Assembly: GCA_018292915.2 (NCBI GenBank)
Contig: JACVVK020000227.1
Span: 861,001 to 925,000, forward strand
Direction: 5' to 3'
DNA from: Batillaria attramentaria
Lineage: Eukaryota; Mollusca; Gastropoda; Batillariidae
DNA length: 64,000 bases
Shown: positions 1 to 25,384 of the stretch, one piece after another
Layout of the letters: every line of letters starts with the position of its first letter
Position numbering within the stretch: the stretch's first letter is position 1
Made by a program: the position numbers and the translations under genes
Notes under the pieces: model-generated
What the model saw: the letters and a program-made list of their open reading frames with translations, nothing else
Database searches by the model: none
What the model was told of the DNA's origin: nothing

Positions 1-1697
1 TGGGACAACCATCCTGTAGAAAGCCATGAGGACGCCTGGGACGAATGAATGGGACAACCATCCTGTAGAAAGCCATGAGGACGCCTGGGACGAATGAATG
101 GGACAACCATCCTGTAGAAAGCCATGAGGACGCCTGGGACGAATGAATGGGACAGCCATCCTGTAGAAAGCCATGAGGACGCCTGGGACGAATGAATGGG
201 ACAACCATCCTGTAGAAAGCCATGAGGACGCCTGGTACAAATGAATGGGACAACCATCCTGTAGAAAGCCATGAGGACGCCTGGGACAAATGAATGGGAC
301 AACCATCCTGTAGAAAGCCATGAGGACGCCTGGGACAACCATCCTGTAGAAAGCCATGAGGACGCCTGGGACGAATGAATGGGACAACCATCCTGTAGAA
401 AGCCATGAGGACGCCTGGGACGAATGAATGGGACAACCATCCTGTAGAAAGCCGTGAGGACGCCTGGGACGAATGAATGGGACAACCATCCTGTAGAAAG
501 CCATGAGGATGCCTGGGACGAATGAATGGGACAACCATCCTGTAGAAAGCCATGAGGACGCCTGGGACAACCATCCTGTAGAAAGCCATGAGGACGCCTG
601 GGACGAATGAATGGGACAACCATCCTGTAGAAAGCCATGAGGACGCCTGGGACGAATGAATGGGACAACCATCCTGTAGAAAGCCATGAGGACGCCTGGG
701 ACGAATGAATGGGACAACCATCCTGTAGAAAGCCATGAGGACGCCTGGGACAACCATCCTGTAGAAAGCCGTGAGGACGCCTGGGACGAATGAATGGGAC
801 AACCATCCTGTAGAAAGCCATGAGGACGCCTGGGACAACCATCCTGTAGAAAGCCGTGAGGACGCCTGGGACGAATGAATGGGACAACCATCCTGTAGAA
901 AGCCGTGAGGACGCCTGGGACAAATGAATGGGACAACCATCCTGTAGAAAGCCATGAGGACGCCTGGGACAAATGAATGGGACAACCATCCTGTAGAAAG
1001 CCGTGAGGACGCCTGGGACGAATGAATGGGACAACCATCCTGTAGAAAGCCATGAGGACGCCTGGGACGAATGAATGGGACAACCATCCTGTAGAAAGCC
1101 GTGAGGACGCCTGGGACGAATGAATGGGACAACCATCCTGTAGAAAGCCATGAAGACGCCTGGGACGAATGAATGGGACAACCATCCTGTAGAAAGCCAT
1201 GAGGACGCCTGGTACAAATGAATGGGACAACCATCCTGTAGAAAGCCATGAGGACGCCTGGGACGAATGAATGGGACAACCATCCTGTAGAAAGCCATGA
1301 GGACACCTGGGACGAATGAATGGGACAACCATCCTGTAGAAAGCCATGAGGACGCCTGGGACGAATGAATGGGACAACCATCCTGTAGAAAGCCATGAGG
1401 ACGCCTGGGACGAATGAATGGGACAACCATCCTGTAGAAAGCCATGAGGACGCCTGGGACGAATGAATGGGACAACCATCGTGTAGTAAGCCGTGAGGAC
1501 GCCTGGGACAAATGAATGGGACAACCATCCTGTAGAAAGCCATGAGGACGCCTGGGACGAATGAATGGGACAACCATCCTGTAGAAAGCCATGAGGACGC
1601 CTGGGACGAATGAATGGGACAACCATCCTGTAGAAAGCCGTGAGGACGCCTGGGACAACCATCCTGTAGAAAGCCGTGAGGACGCCTGGGACAAATG
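1..1697. repeat. 49-bp minisatellite (about 35 copies, some 36-bp)
   Basis: Units begin TGGGACAACCATCCTGTAG and contain AAGCCATGAGGACGCC; the full unit is 49 bp and a shorter 36-bp form lacks GGGACGAATGAA. It is cut by the window start, so the array is longer. It lies in the HPD intron downstream of exon 8. Copies differ by a few substitutions (CATGAGG/CGTGAGG), with no unique spacers. Confidence 0.95.
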
Positions 1698-3019
1698 CCT
1701 GGATGAAATGATTTAGGTCGTGAATGTTGACGAGAGGTCCTCTAGGCATTCTGCATTCACGATCATCCCAGACATGTTGACTGGAGCCATGTTGGAAGAT
1801 CAAGAGGGCCACGGCAGGGCGGCAACATCACCCTAAGCCAGAAAACACTTGTCCTTTTCTTCATTGTGTGCTCACTGCATGTCACAGACTTTCAAACTCT
1901 TAACCCCAGTTACATACAGTATGGGACAAGATGCCAAGAGTCTTGTCCTTTTCTTCATTGTGTGCTCACTGCATGTCACAGACTTTCAAACTGTTAACGC
2001 CAGTTACATACAGTATGGGACAAGATGCCAAGAGTCTGCTTCTCATCCTCACTGTCTGTATAACCTTCTGGATAACCTTCTGGATAACCTTCTGGATAAC
2101 CTTCTGGATAACCTTCTGGATAACCTTCTGGATAACCTTCTGGATAACCCTCCGGAAGAACGCCTGGGTGCCGCTGTTCTATTTCACAAACGATGCTGAA
2201 GAGAGGGTTTTTGAGGCTTCTGAAGTAACTGTCATGTTCAGTTGAAAGCATTTTGAGCAACGTGAAAGACCAAGGCAGGGTGGAAATGTTATTTTGAGCA
2301 ACGTGAAAGACCAAGGCAGCGGGGAAATGTTATTTTGAGCAACGTGAAAGACCAAGGCAGCGGGGAAATGTTTTTTGAATTCCATTGTCCAAGTTTTGTG
2401 TTTTCACGACTTACTGAATGCATCCCCCCGAAAGCCAAAATGCACGACTAGTGGAAACAAAGTTCATAGGGAACACCCAATCACAAAAATTTTGCGAGTC
2501 CATCAAAACTTGCGAGTTGCACGCGCAAAAACTACAGTCAGGACTTTCTTTATGCCTGTAGATTAAACGTTAGGAATTAGCTCACAAAACTGGGTGACAG
2601 CAAAAAGGGAACATTTCTCCAACATTAGCAACATGAATAAAACATCAGTTGATTGAGAATTACATGTACTATGATCTTTGCTCTTGTAAAGTGGATACTT
2701 TCCTTTGCCTCTCAATATATATATAAACTGACACTAAGACAAACTTACATGGATAAGATAAATGGACACACAGATGCATGTTCATCAAGCATGGAAGAAA
2801 TCACAAGACACAAAATGATGTGAAAATGAGAAACATTTTGCCTATAGCAAAGAGAAACATTTTGCCTATAGCAATGAGAAACATTTTGCCTGTACTATAG
2901 CAATGGGACATTTTCCTTACACTGCCAACTGTCATACTAACAAAGACAATATCAATGGTAGATGCTATTTTAGTTCATTGTATTATATATTTCATGATAT
3001 TAACACTTCACCAACTCAC
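1698..3019. other. HPD intron 8, short local duplications
   Basis: No exon seen. It holds a 94-bp direct duplication (1848 and 1942), a 12-bp repeat of TAACCTTCTGGA (about 2058-2152, 8 copies), three 41-bp units starting TTTTGAGCAACGTG (2251-2373), and three copies of GAGAAACATTTTGCCT around 2828-2906. Confidence 0.8.
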
Positions 3020-15737
<12,718 letters not shown>

Positions 15738-15739
15738 CT

Positions 15740-15890
15740 TCTTTTCGGCACGACGTAGCACACGCTGGACAGAAACCTGCCCGTACGGAGGGTTACTATT
15801 GGTAGGAGGTTCAACAATATTATCCAATCAGATGATGGCATTTGGTCACACCTCCCAAATCAAGCCAATGAGACGTAACTTCTCAATTGA
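15740..15890 (-). promoter_or_regulatory. Candidate HPD promoter / 5' UTR
   Basis: Upstream of the HPD ATG the minus strand carries CCAAT at 15802-15798 and an inverted CCAAT (CTGATTGGAT, Y-box-like) around 15832-15823. No convincing TATA box was seen. Role inferred from position only. Confidence 0.35.
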
Positions 15891-17070
15891 CCGTAGGGAC
15901 TGGCAGTGGAAGGGAAATAACCTTTGTTCCTATTTGGCCAAAAAACAGTCTGTGTTATGTCCCATGGTTGTGGACTGACGTACATGAATTGTAATGTCTA
16001 AGTTCGGGGAACACTCCGGATTCAACATTCAGTTACTGAGTTGGGCCGAATACTCGGTCATGAAAACGGCTGTGGTGAAATTTTGGCACAATGATTTTTT
16101 TGGTTTTTTTCCTTATTCTTTTCACCGGAAAGCCACCGGACAATTTAAAACAGAAGTTTATACTTTTTACATTTTTGTTCGGTATTAGCAACCACGGAAA
16201 ATACAGGATACATGTATCACTGAGTCCAGAAGCTACAGACATCGTTTTTGTGTAGTGACTTTAACCGGATTATCTAATGTGGTGTCCGTTCCTTGTTTCG
16301 GCTCTGAGCCTGAGCCTGTAGGCCCGCTGGCGTTGTCCCGCGTTGTCCGGTGTTCGTTATCACTTTCCCACTAACTAACCTCGGTATTCTGTAAACAACA
16401 ACAACAACAACAACAACTTGTGACAAACCGCCCTAGCTATTTCAAGTGGAAGCTTAATGAGGTGCTGTACTAGTGTGTTGGTCTCAGTAGTGTCCGGCTC
16501 GAGACAAGACTGACGGGATGAAAGGCTCCACTGGTACACTCTGTCTCACTCACCGACGGCTGCTGAGTTGACATGGACACGTAATGAAAATCCAAATATT
16601 TGGCTGGTTTACACTGAGTAATCGACAAGCGGCAACCCGGCCGTTGGTCAAAACCAAACCGGCCAACAAATGCAACTCAGTGACTGACACCGGCCTGATC
16701 AGTCAGAACCGGCCAACCAATCAACAATACCTACTGAACTGGACAAGCACGGCGCCAGAATGACCCTGAACCCTGAACCTAGCCGCCGTCACTCAACCTG
16801 CCTAGTTATTCCCCGACGGAAACTTACTACGGATGTGTGAGGGTCGGAACTTGCTGACACAGTCCGTTTTACGCTGGAGGTGGCATGTATGTAACTGGTC
16901 AGTAGTGCCTTGAAGTTTGACCGGGACCGTGACCAGTGATGTAGCTTTCACAACCACGACTCATTGTCGCGCGACCCCGGTCACAGGTTTTCTGTCTTCA
17001 GTTGTAATGACGAGATGCACACTGACATTCGACGCTCTAGTACTGACCAGTTCACTTACACTCAGTCATT
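15891..17070. other. Intergenic, upstream of HPD
   Basis: No gene recognised on either strand. A short (CAA)n run lies near 16396-16417. Open frames here lack recognisable domains. Confidence 0.6.
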
Positions 17071-17320
17071 AGTTACTGATCCAGGGTAATCTTAAAGAAT
17101 AGTATACGAAATTCTGGGAGCTATTTGCACGCACGTTAGATGTGTGTCTCTGCTCTGTGTCAGTGTACACGATGAATCAACGGCGAAGCACATTCATTCA
17201 TTCACAGGCCCTTTAATAATAATAATAATAATAAATTGCTTTTATATAGCGCAGTATCCCAGCAGATGCTGGCTCAGAGCGCTCTACAATTACAATTACA
17301 CACACACACACAGAGGAAAA

Positions 17321-17369
<49 letters not shown>

Positions 17370-17675
17370 CACTTTCATAAAATACAGCTGGGATCACGGT
17401 AAGATGAGCTGACCCTTTCCGTGTCGCCTGCTTACCGGAGAAACGACACTCGGATCAGAAATCAAAATGGCGGGGAAATGACTGCTCGGCTGCGGTCGGC
17501 AGTCATTTCAGGATATTTTGTGCATGTTTGTGGGGAAGGAGAGGCCAAAGTAAACAGGTCAGAGTGTCTAACATCTCTTTGCATCGAGCAGAACTGAAAG
17601 CACCCGAAAAAGTGCATGCAAATAGCCCCCAGAATTTCGTATACTATTCTTCAAGATTACCCTGATCCAGTTACT
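17071..17675. mobile_element. Inverted-repeat (MITE/foldback-like) element
   Basis: About 65-bp imperfect inverted arms at 17071-17135 and 17611-17675; both contain AGAATAGTATACGAAATTCT in opposite orientation. The 475-bp centre holds (AAT)n, a SINE-like tail (TTTTATATAGCGC ... GCTCAGAGCGCTCTAC, about 17215-17290) and a (CA)n run at 17323-17368. No transposase ORF. Confidence 0.7.
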
Positions 17676-18706
17676 CTCGGTATGACTGGATGGTCAGTTT
17701 CATGAAGTGTGTGTGTGTGTGTGTGTGTGCTGGGTTGGGATGGGAAGAAGGGTAGTGAGGCCAAAGAGCAAGCCAGTTTAAGGGAGACAACCAGAACACC
17801 AACCGCAAGTAGAGTGCGCACACAGTTGTGCAGTTGTGTCCCTTCACCTGTGTTTGGTTTGAGTGTAACTGTTCATGTAGCGAGCGATTGTTTGATTGAC
17901 TGATATGGCCAATTGAATACACACCCAGCCAATCACCATTCTGATCTGTGGCCGACCATCTTGTTGTTGTGTCTGGGAAACGCAATGTCGCCTTCATCAC
18001 GTGACTAGTTGCCCACTCAGTGTCAGTACACTCGTCCCGGACTCAGTGAAAAGCCACCTTTTACAGCAGCGGACCGAGGGTATGCGTACACACGTAACAG
18101 GACCAACTGGGAGCCAAGTTAGAAACGCCCCGGGTAGGACAGACAAACCGTGACAACTGAGAAGCCTGGTTTCATCATGTTCCAATGCCCGTTTTTATCA
18201 AGTCGTGATACAAGGCTGGGTGCCGTCTCACGGTTTCTACTGTTCCGATCAATGCAAACGTGTAACACTGATCAGTAAAGTATATTTTATCAGCAACGGT
18301 GTTAGCTGGAACTAACAACAGTTTGGCGAGAGTTAACTGGTATTTATGAGTGAGGGTGTTTACTGGTACATATACGTGTATTACATACGTACATCATGTG
18401 AGCACGAGCCTGGGTTTCAAACTCCGCGTACAGTCACTGACCAGTCAGGTATCGCTGGCGACACTGTACGCAGCCGGTCTACGGGATTTGAGTATATCGC
18501 CAAAACTGTATGGTGTCCAGCGATCCGTCATTTTGGCACCAGTGTAGCGCCTGACAATGAGGAGTCTGAGTTTATGAAAACAACAACCACCACAACAACA
18601 ACTACAACAATCAGAATCACAATCCATACTGATATCAACGCCAAAAGTGATATCTGCCAGACTCGGTTCAGTATAATTATGAGAAATCAGTCATCATGTA
18701 GGGGGA

Positions 18707-18815
18707 AGTACGTGTCGACAGTCCTACGTGTCGATAGTCCTACGTGTCGACAGTCCTACGTGTCGATAGTCCTACGTGTCGATAGCCCTACGTGTCGATA
18801 GTCCTACGTGTCGAT
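18707..18815. repeat. 16-bp satellite, left segment
   Basis: Copies of TCCTACGTGTCGATAG, cut off at about 18815 by an unrelated ~440-bp insertion and resuming at about 19252. Confidence 0.9.
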
Positions 18816-19251
18816 CTGGGACAGGCTACCTCCAATCCGGTAGTGGGGCGACCATCCCCAACCCAGCGGGTCCCCGGGTGGCGGATAGGGGGATGGCCCT
18901 TAGATATAAGGGTTAACTGCGAAATAAGTCAGGCTTGCCCGGTCGAATAAGCAGTCCTGGACCAACTGGCTCTAGCCTCAGGGTGGGACCCCTGGTTAAA
19001 CAATCCCCCCTGTGCTCCCAGGGTAGGACGTATGGGCCAAGAGATAAAGGTGGGGTAACCCTGAAAGAAACCCAGGAGGCTGAAGTCGGCAGCACTGAGC
19101 GAAAAGCGCCTCCTAACAGATCACGGTGCTACGCAACACGCTACATGATCACACTGGCAAACCGAGAAGACCGATGTGGCGCTCGCCCTGTGAAGTCCCG
19201 CCAGGCAGGTGCTATTTTTTTTTATCCCAGCGACCGCAAAGAAGAAAAGAA
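18816..19251 (+). mobile_element. Unclassified insertion inside the 16-bp satellite
   Basis: About 435 bp of non-repetitive, GC-rich sequence from CTGGGACAGGCTACCTCC to a short A/G-rich end (AAAGAAGAAAAGAAG), flanked on both sides by satellite. The A-rich right end suggests a retroposed element in plus orientation, possibly the 5' part of a LINE. The family was not identified. Confidence 0.5.
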
Positions 19252-20000
19252 GACGTGTCGATAGCCCTACGTGTCAACAGTCCCACGTGTCACTAGTCCT
19301 ACGTGTCGAATCCTGGCTGGGGCCAAATATTTGTGCTGGCTTTTTCATCGTTGCCCAGTCTATGATATCACCCGTATGTGGTGGAAAAGTTCGTTAAACC
19401 CCCAAACACCCACCCCACGTGTCGCTAGTCCTACGTGTCAACAGTCCTACGTGTCGATAGTTCTACGTGTCGCTGGTTCTACGTGTCGATAGTTCTATGT
19501 GTCGATAGTTCTACGTGTCGATACTTCTACGTGTCGCTAGTCGTACATGTCGCCAGTCCTACGTGTCGCTAGTCCTACGTGTCGCTAGTTCTATGTGTCG
19601 ATAGTTCTACGTGTCGATAGTCCTACGTGTCGATACTTCAACGTGTCGCTGGTCCTACGTGTCGATAGTCCTACGTGTCGACAGTCCTACGTGTCCATAG
19701 TCCCACTTGTTCAAAGTCCTACGTGTCGCTAGTCCTACGTGTCGCTAGTCCTACGTGTCGCTAGTTCTAAGTGTCGCTGGTCGTACGTGTCGATAGTCCT
19801 ACGTCTCCACAGTCCTACGTGTCCATAGTCCCACTTGTTCAAAGTCCTACGTGTCGTTAGTCCTACGTGTCGCTAGTCCTACATGTCGCTAGTCCTACGT
19901 GTCACTAGTCCTACGTGTCGCTGGTCCTACGTGTCGCTAGTTCTACGTGTCGCTAGTTCTAAGTGTCGATAGTCCTACGTGTCGATACTTCTACGAGCGC
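19252..20000. repeat. 16-bp satellite, right segment
   Basis: About 40 degenerate copies of TCCTACGTGTCGCTAG or -GATAG, interrupted at about 19308-19410 by a truncated tRNA-like SINE copy. Confidence 0.9.
19308..19410 (+). mobile_element. Truncated copy of the tRNA-like SINE (family B)
   Basis: Plus-strand sequence from AATCCTGGCTGGGGCCAAAT through GCTGGCTTTTTCATCGTTGC to GTGGTGGAAAAG and GTTAAACCCCC. It matches the body and 3' end of the copies at 20780 and 51360, but lacks the tRNA-like head. Confidence 0.75.
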
Positions 20001-22721
20001 AGGCCGGACTATTAAAAAATCACGGATCAGTCAGTCGTCGGATTCAGTATCGACACGTGACAGTAGGACTTTTTACAGAGACTTGTCTATAGAGACGCCC
20101 CCGGGGAAGTTTAGGAAAACTGATAACCTCAGTCACGTGACCTACGTAAATATCATCTCTGTGTCGTCTTTAGAATTGTTTTGACAGGCAACAGGTAATG
20201 CCTCAGACAGTAACAGCCGACGGAGGCGACAGGTAATAAGGAAAAGGTAGCAGGAAACAGGTAAATCGTGACCGGCACTCGGAGCCGTGATCAAAAGTGT
20301 TTCCGTAAGGGAAATAAACATCTACATAACTCCACATACGCCATTCTCTTGACCTAAGTTCACTTTCGGTGCAGCTTCGCGGGGAATTCCCCTCCAACCC
20401 CCATCCCCCTCTTAGCCCCAAACCCCTCACTCCGGCTTTTAGTTTTAACCTTCTCTCTGCCTCGTCTTGGTTTTTCGCTGACACATGTCCATCATTATTT
20501 GGAAAGTCCCGATGACTGTCATCGTTCAGATCTGCTCACGCGTGCATTGAGTGTGAAATACAGTGGCACGCCTACACACCGGCAGCGTGGGCTGAATGTA
20601 TGTAAACAGTGACAGGCGCTCGACTCGCAAGTATGCGGACAAAGTGTCAATAGCCTGAGTGAGGGAGGGCGGGGTCAGGAAGGTGCAAGGTCAATGGAAA
20701 CTACCGATTTGTGCCACGCAACTGTCACAGTCCTGTCCACGTGTACACACTATAGGTGGCTGTTCCATGTACTGGGTGGGTGGGTGGGGGTTTAACGTCC
20801 TTTTCCACCACATAGAGTGATATCAAAGACGGGGCAACGATGAAAAAGCCAGCACAAATATTTGGCCCCAGCCGGGATCGAACTCACGACCCGAGCATTA
20901 GAAGTCCAACGCTCTACCATTCGACCACCCCGGCTCCCCTGTTCCATCTACTGACTGCACTCCCCGGCGACACTTGTCGACTAGCAACCTTACGATGCAG
21001 TCTCAGAAGTATTCGCGCCCCGTGCAAATGGAGAGCACCGGTGTCGTAATAATCACAAATGTTGTTGTTCAGACGTGACTGTTTAAAGTAGTGTGCAAAT
21101 AACGACTTTTTTTTTTTTTTGATAATCACAGTTAAAACGAAATAATTGTCGCGTTTGTCTGTTTGTTTTTTACGGACCATGGTAGGTGTAGTTATAGTTA
21201 GCTACTATTCTACAAGTACCAGGTGTCCCCGTCTGTCAGTGAGAGTGCTGACACGTTCATCTTGACGCTCACCGAGTCACGAGCCGAGGACCGGCGACAA
21301 TAACTAATGATTATTCAATATCCAATATCATATTCCTGAACGCACGATACAACATGTTATATTACATTCTCTACAGCTTTCGTAATAATCGTTTCCTTTT
21401 GCATTCAGAACAGCGTGACAGTGACATACATTCAATATCCCGCCGGTCATACAAACAGTATTGTTATCAGTCAGGGTGACGTCAGTACTAACTGGGTCAC
21501 TGACAAGCGGGGGTGTCGGGTATTTCTACATTGCTGCTGCCTGACAGACACACGAAATATGTGGCCATTACCTACCCGGAGTGGAAAGTGGGTCAAAACA
21601 TTGTAATCTAATCCTATATAATCCCTTCAGTTCTATACGGCGCTTAGCGTGTGTTACCGCATACCGCACAGCGCCGCCACCCCGGCGTGACCGCCTCCTT
21701 TGTTAATGACAGTTCAAGTCACGGTGAATCTCCTTCACACACAATGGTGAAGGAAGTACGTTCTATAAATACGTTCTTATTCAGTCACGTCGGAGTTTCC
21801 CACCGCCGGCGGCAATAGTTGACTTCTATCACTATCTGTAGCGCCAATAGTTGTTTTTTTTTTATACACCTTTCGCCAGTGCAAACTTTCAGTGAGTTAA
21901 ATGAGTGCTTTACCTCCGAAAATAGTAATGAAACAGTGAGCGAAAGTGTGAGTTATGCATTTCCATAACCCACGGTCAGTGGCCTGGAAATGGAGATTTC
22001 TGACCTTCTGCTAAAAACGCTGAAGATGGATGAAAAATGAGGTGATGTTGACTGCATTTGGAAAGACAAAGCACAGAACAGCAACAAAAAAAACAAAACA
22101 AAAAAAAAACACCTCCGCCTGGAAACGTATAAACAAGACATATAAACATCGCCACAAAACGCCGCCAAGGAGACGAGTCGAGCACACGCGAGACTGAACC
22201 TAGCGGACGTAAAGACCAACACAAATTTTACAAGGCAACACACGAGCAGACGAACTACTGTTTCTCTGCCTACCGTGAAGAAAATTGGAAGATATGGCCT
22301 TCACGATGTGTACCAAACGAAACTTGACAGACACTTCGCCGCAGTACATGTCGAATGTGTTTGAATCTGCCCACGCGTACACTTTTCGCCCCCTTTCGCT
22401 ACGGAGGCTTACGCTAGCAGCCACTTCTACACCGAAACATGAATTTAGCGCAAGAATCAGGCCACGCAGATAGTAAACTTTGAAATTATTCTTTCATTGT
22501 TGAATTTACTGTGATGGCAATTTGTTGCAACAGTGTCATCTTCACATTTAACGTTGTTCGTCAAACTCGTAAAACAAGACAGCATACAGTGGTTTTGAAT
22601 GGAACTACTTCTTTTCTCGGTCTCGGTGGAAATGGTCTATGTAAAAAGGTCTGTGAAAAATGAGCACTTGGATCACTAGATTGGATTTTCCAAGAGAAAA
22701 GAAAATGCCCGTGGTATAAAC
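20001..22721. other. Intergenic
   Basis: Apart from the SINE at 20780-20939, a poly(T) run near 21108 and A-rich stretches near 22085-22110, I see no gene or repeat array. Several 60-96-codon open frames have no recognisable domain. Confidence 0.55.
20780..20939 (-). mobile_element. tRNA-derived SINE, family B
   Basis: On the minus strand it starts AGCCGGGGTGGTCGAATGG, with A box TGGTCGAATGG (20927-20917), an anticodon-arm-like GGACTTCTAATGCTCGG and B box GAGTTCGATCC (20885-20875). It then runs GCCAAATATTTGTGCTGGC and ends GTGGAAAAGGACGTTAAAC. The head resembles a tRNA-Arg(UCU) type, but with a non-tRNA body, so it is a SINE and not a tRNA gene. Confidence 0.85.
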
Positions 22722-22884
22722 AGCTTACATGATTAGTTCTCGTGGTTTACGGCGAAAGACTAACCCCTCGATGGTTCGATTGTTTGAGTAGCTACCTCAC
22801 CGGAGGCTCGATAGCTACACAAACAATCGAACCATCTCGGGGTTAGTCTTTCGCCGTAAACCACTCGAACTAATCATGTAAGCT
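22722..22884. mobile_element. Palindromic MITE-like element (163 bp)
   Basis: Two ~72-bp arms with only a few mismatches around a ~19-bp centre. The left arm starts AGCTTACATGATTAGTTC and contains GGTTTACGGCGAAAGACTAA; the right arm is its reverse complement, ending ACTAATCATGTAAGCT. A smaller relative with the same termini lies at 56101-56184. Confidence 0.85.
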
Positions 22885-23219
22885 CCATAGATCTATAGTG
22901 GCAAAGTATGGCAGCTTACTCAGCACGTACAGACAGATGAAGATCTGTGTCAAGTGGCCGATCACTGGGTTTCCCCAATCACGTGTCACCCTGACTTCCT
23001 TAAGCTAGTATAGACTACGTGTACAACATATCTACCCGACAATCACACACTCTCATCTTTATCACGCTGCACTCTGTCATGGTTGAGGAATTTGAGACCT
23101 CACTCAGTCAACAACCAGCATTAGTACGAGCAGTGATCAAATGAGGTCACCAGGGGACCAATGGCTGCTACTGACCTAGAAATCAGTGATAATAAAACAA
23201 CACTGGGTCCTTGGATTCC

Positions 23220-23387
23220 GCTTGTGTAGGGGCCGGGTGGTCACTAATGTAGGGGCCGGGTGGTCACTAATGTAGGGGCCGGGTGGTCACTAATGTAGGG
23301 GCCGGGTGGTCACTAAGGTCTCAACTGTCTTGTCACGTATAGTCATCACTTGGTACATTGTCCTGGCTACATACAGACTGACCTGAC

Positions 23388-23425
<38 letters not shown>

Positions 23426-23640
23426 CAGCACCGACTGGAATCGGTCAGCGGCGGAAAGAAGTACATGTATTGAAACTTGCTACATGATGATATGTATTGG
23501 TATTTGCTACATGGTGATATGTATTGGTATTTGCTACATGGTGATATGTATTGGTATTTGCTACATGATGATATGTATTGGTATTTGCTACATGATGATA
23601 TGTATTGAAACTTGCTACATGGTGATATGACACCCGTGCT
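23220..23640. repeat. Cluster of short tandem repeats
   Basis: Four 23-bp units with AGGGGCCGGGTGGTCACTAA (23224-23315), a (CA)n run (23391-23423), and about six 27-bp units with GATATGTATTGGTATTTGCT (23462-23630). Confidence 0.88.
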
Positions 23641-24285
23641 GAGGGTTATATCGGAGATGACGCACCATGCCTTGACCAGTTACTGATGCTGGATAAACTA
23701 CGACAAAACTTCCATGATAATGTTTATAATAATGCATGGTTCTGGATACTCCACTGCCCCAGTGACCTGGCCTGGAATGCTGGCTTCAACACGCCGAGAG
23801 TCACGCCATTCTGCCAACAGTCCCCAGCGTGGGAGGGACAGCAATGAGGAAACGGTGAGCGGGGCGTCTTGTGCCCCCCTCCCTTCCCCTGGGGAGAAGG
23901 CGGGGGGGGGGGGGGGGCGTTGATAACATTGACAGAGTGCAAAGTTATGTCCCCCGCCTACTGATGTCCTGGACAGGGTAAAACACAAACAGCTAGGGAC
24001 TCGGGTAGACTACAGTGTTGCTAGTGTCCGTGTGTGGATATTTCCGTCTGTAGGTAGATGCCAATAAAACATGACAGTCAAGGCTGAGTCAGAGCAGATA
24101 AAGTGTTTTACAGCCGGTGTACGGATATTTCCGTCTGTAGGCAGACGTCATGAAAACTGTCACGACTAAAGCTTTATTTCATGAGTTGTAGTCCGTGTCT
24201 GGACATTTCCGTGTGATGCTGGATGCCATCTGTCCAGTGCGGCCATGTCGGAACGAAAGGTAGCGGAACTTGAAGAGATAATTTG

Positions 24286-24378
<93 letters not shown>

Positions 24379-24949
24379 TGATAATTGTATTAAGGGTTTA
24401 TTTCATTCAAAGAAGCGTCAGGCTATGAGACAGTATAATGATTCATGTTCAAACTTACAAAACAATGTAATACTGGGGTCAATGTGACCTACAACTATTA
24501 ACTGAAGACATCAATATCTGCTGAGTTATTTTTAGCGGTACATGGTACCCACTTCACCATACGTCTTACCCTATGACGTCATTGGAGTAAGAGACGTGTT
24601 TCTTCACGGTTTCTTCACGTGGTGTGTGTTCAAGTTCAACTTGGACACGACATCATTATGCAGAGTGCACGGCACCTACAATCCTAGTTTCACATTTAAA
24701 CACCCAACAACACAACAATACAACGAATCAGATAACAAAATTTTGCTGAAAACAGTTTGGCGACAACGTGACGTCACAGTGCTGACATAATTCCATTCGT
24801 ACTATGACGTGATTCACTGTATCTACTGGGGTCCCATTCACTTGGTGTATTGTACAACAGTTCATGGGCTGTAAGAAGTTCACACACTGCAAATAACTAG
24901 TGGTGCAGTTTGAAGGACGGCACTCAGTACAATAATTTACATATGTGCG
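23641..24949. other. Intergenic
   Basis: Holds a G-run near 23900-23916, three diverged copies of GGATATTTCCGTCTGTAG (about 24035-24210), and a compound (CA)n(GA)n microsatellite at 24287-24377. No gene recognised. Confidence 0.6.
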
Positions 24950-25160
24950 CAGTGACGTCACGTTTACAGCAGCTTCTGTTGTGGGCCTGAACAGAACATC
25001 ACAGTGACGTCATGTTTAAAGCAGCTTCTGTTGTGGGCCTGAACAGAACGTCACAGTGACGTCATGTGTAGAGCAGCTTCTGCTGTGGGCCTGAACAGAA
25101 CGTCACAGTGACGTCATGTTTAGAGCAGCTTCTGCTGTGGGCCTGAACAGACTCGTCATG
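24950..25160. repeat. 52-bp repeat carrying CRE-like sites
   Basis: Four units start CAGTGACGTCA at 24950, 25002, 25054 and 25106, followed by GCAGCTTCTGTTGTGGGCCT. Each has one perfect TGACGTCA octamer, the CREB/ATF consensus. It lies about 225 bp past the stop codon of the upstream IL-17-like gene. Confidence 0.85.
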
Positions 25161-25384
25161 GTACAGTGATTTTCATCACTGTGACCATGCCTGTGCTTCA
25201 ACAAAATGTCACAGCGACGCTCATATCAATCCCTGGGCTTCAACAATTTTCCCTTAGTGACATTCACGACAATTGTTAGATTCAGCAAGACTTCTGGCAC
25301 TTACTACAGTTCTTAGGCTTCGACAAGATTCCACAGTGACATTTACCACATTGACGTGTACCACAGTGACGTGACGTCAGTTGA

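Noticed and set aside
1..1697. CRISPR-like regular repeats
   Set aside because: Units are directly tandem with no unique spacers, and the genome is eukaryotic. The same holds for the other arrays.
20875..20939. tRNA gene (A and B boxes, tRNA-Arg-like anticodon arm)
   Set aside because: Continues into a shared non-tRNA body also present at 19308, 37737 and 51360, so it is a SINE head. The boxes at 47078-47132 are rejected for the same reason.
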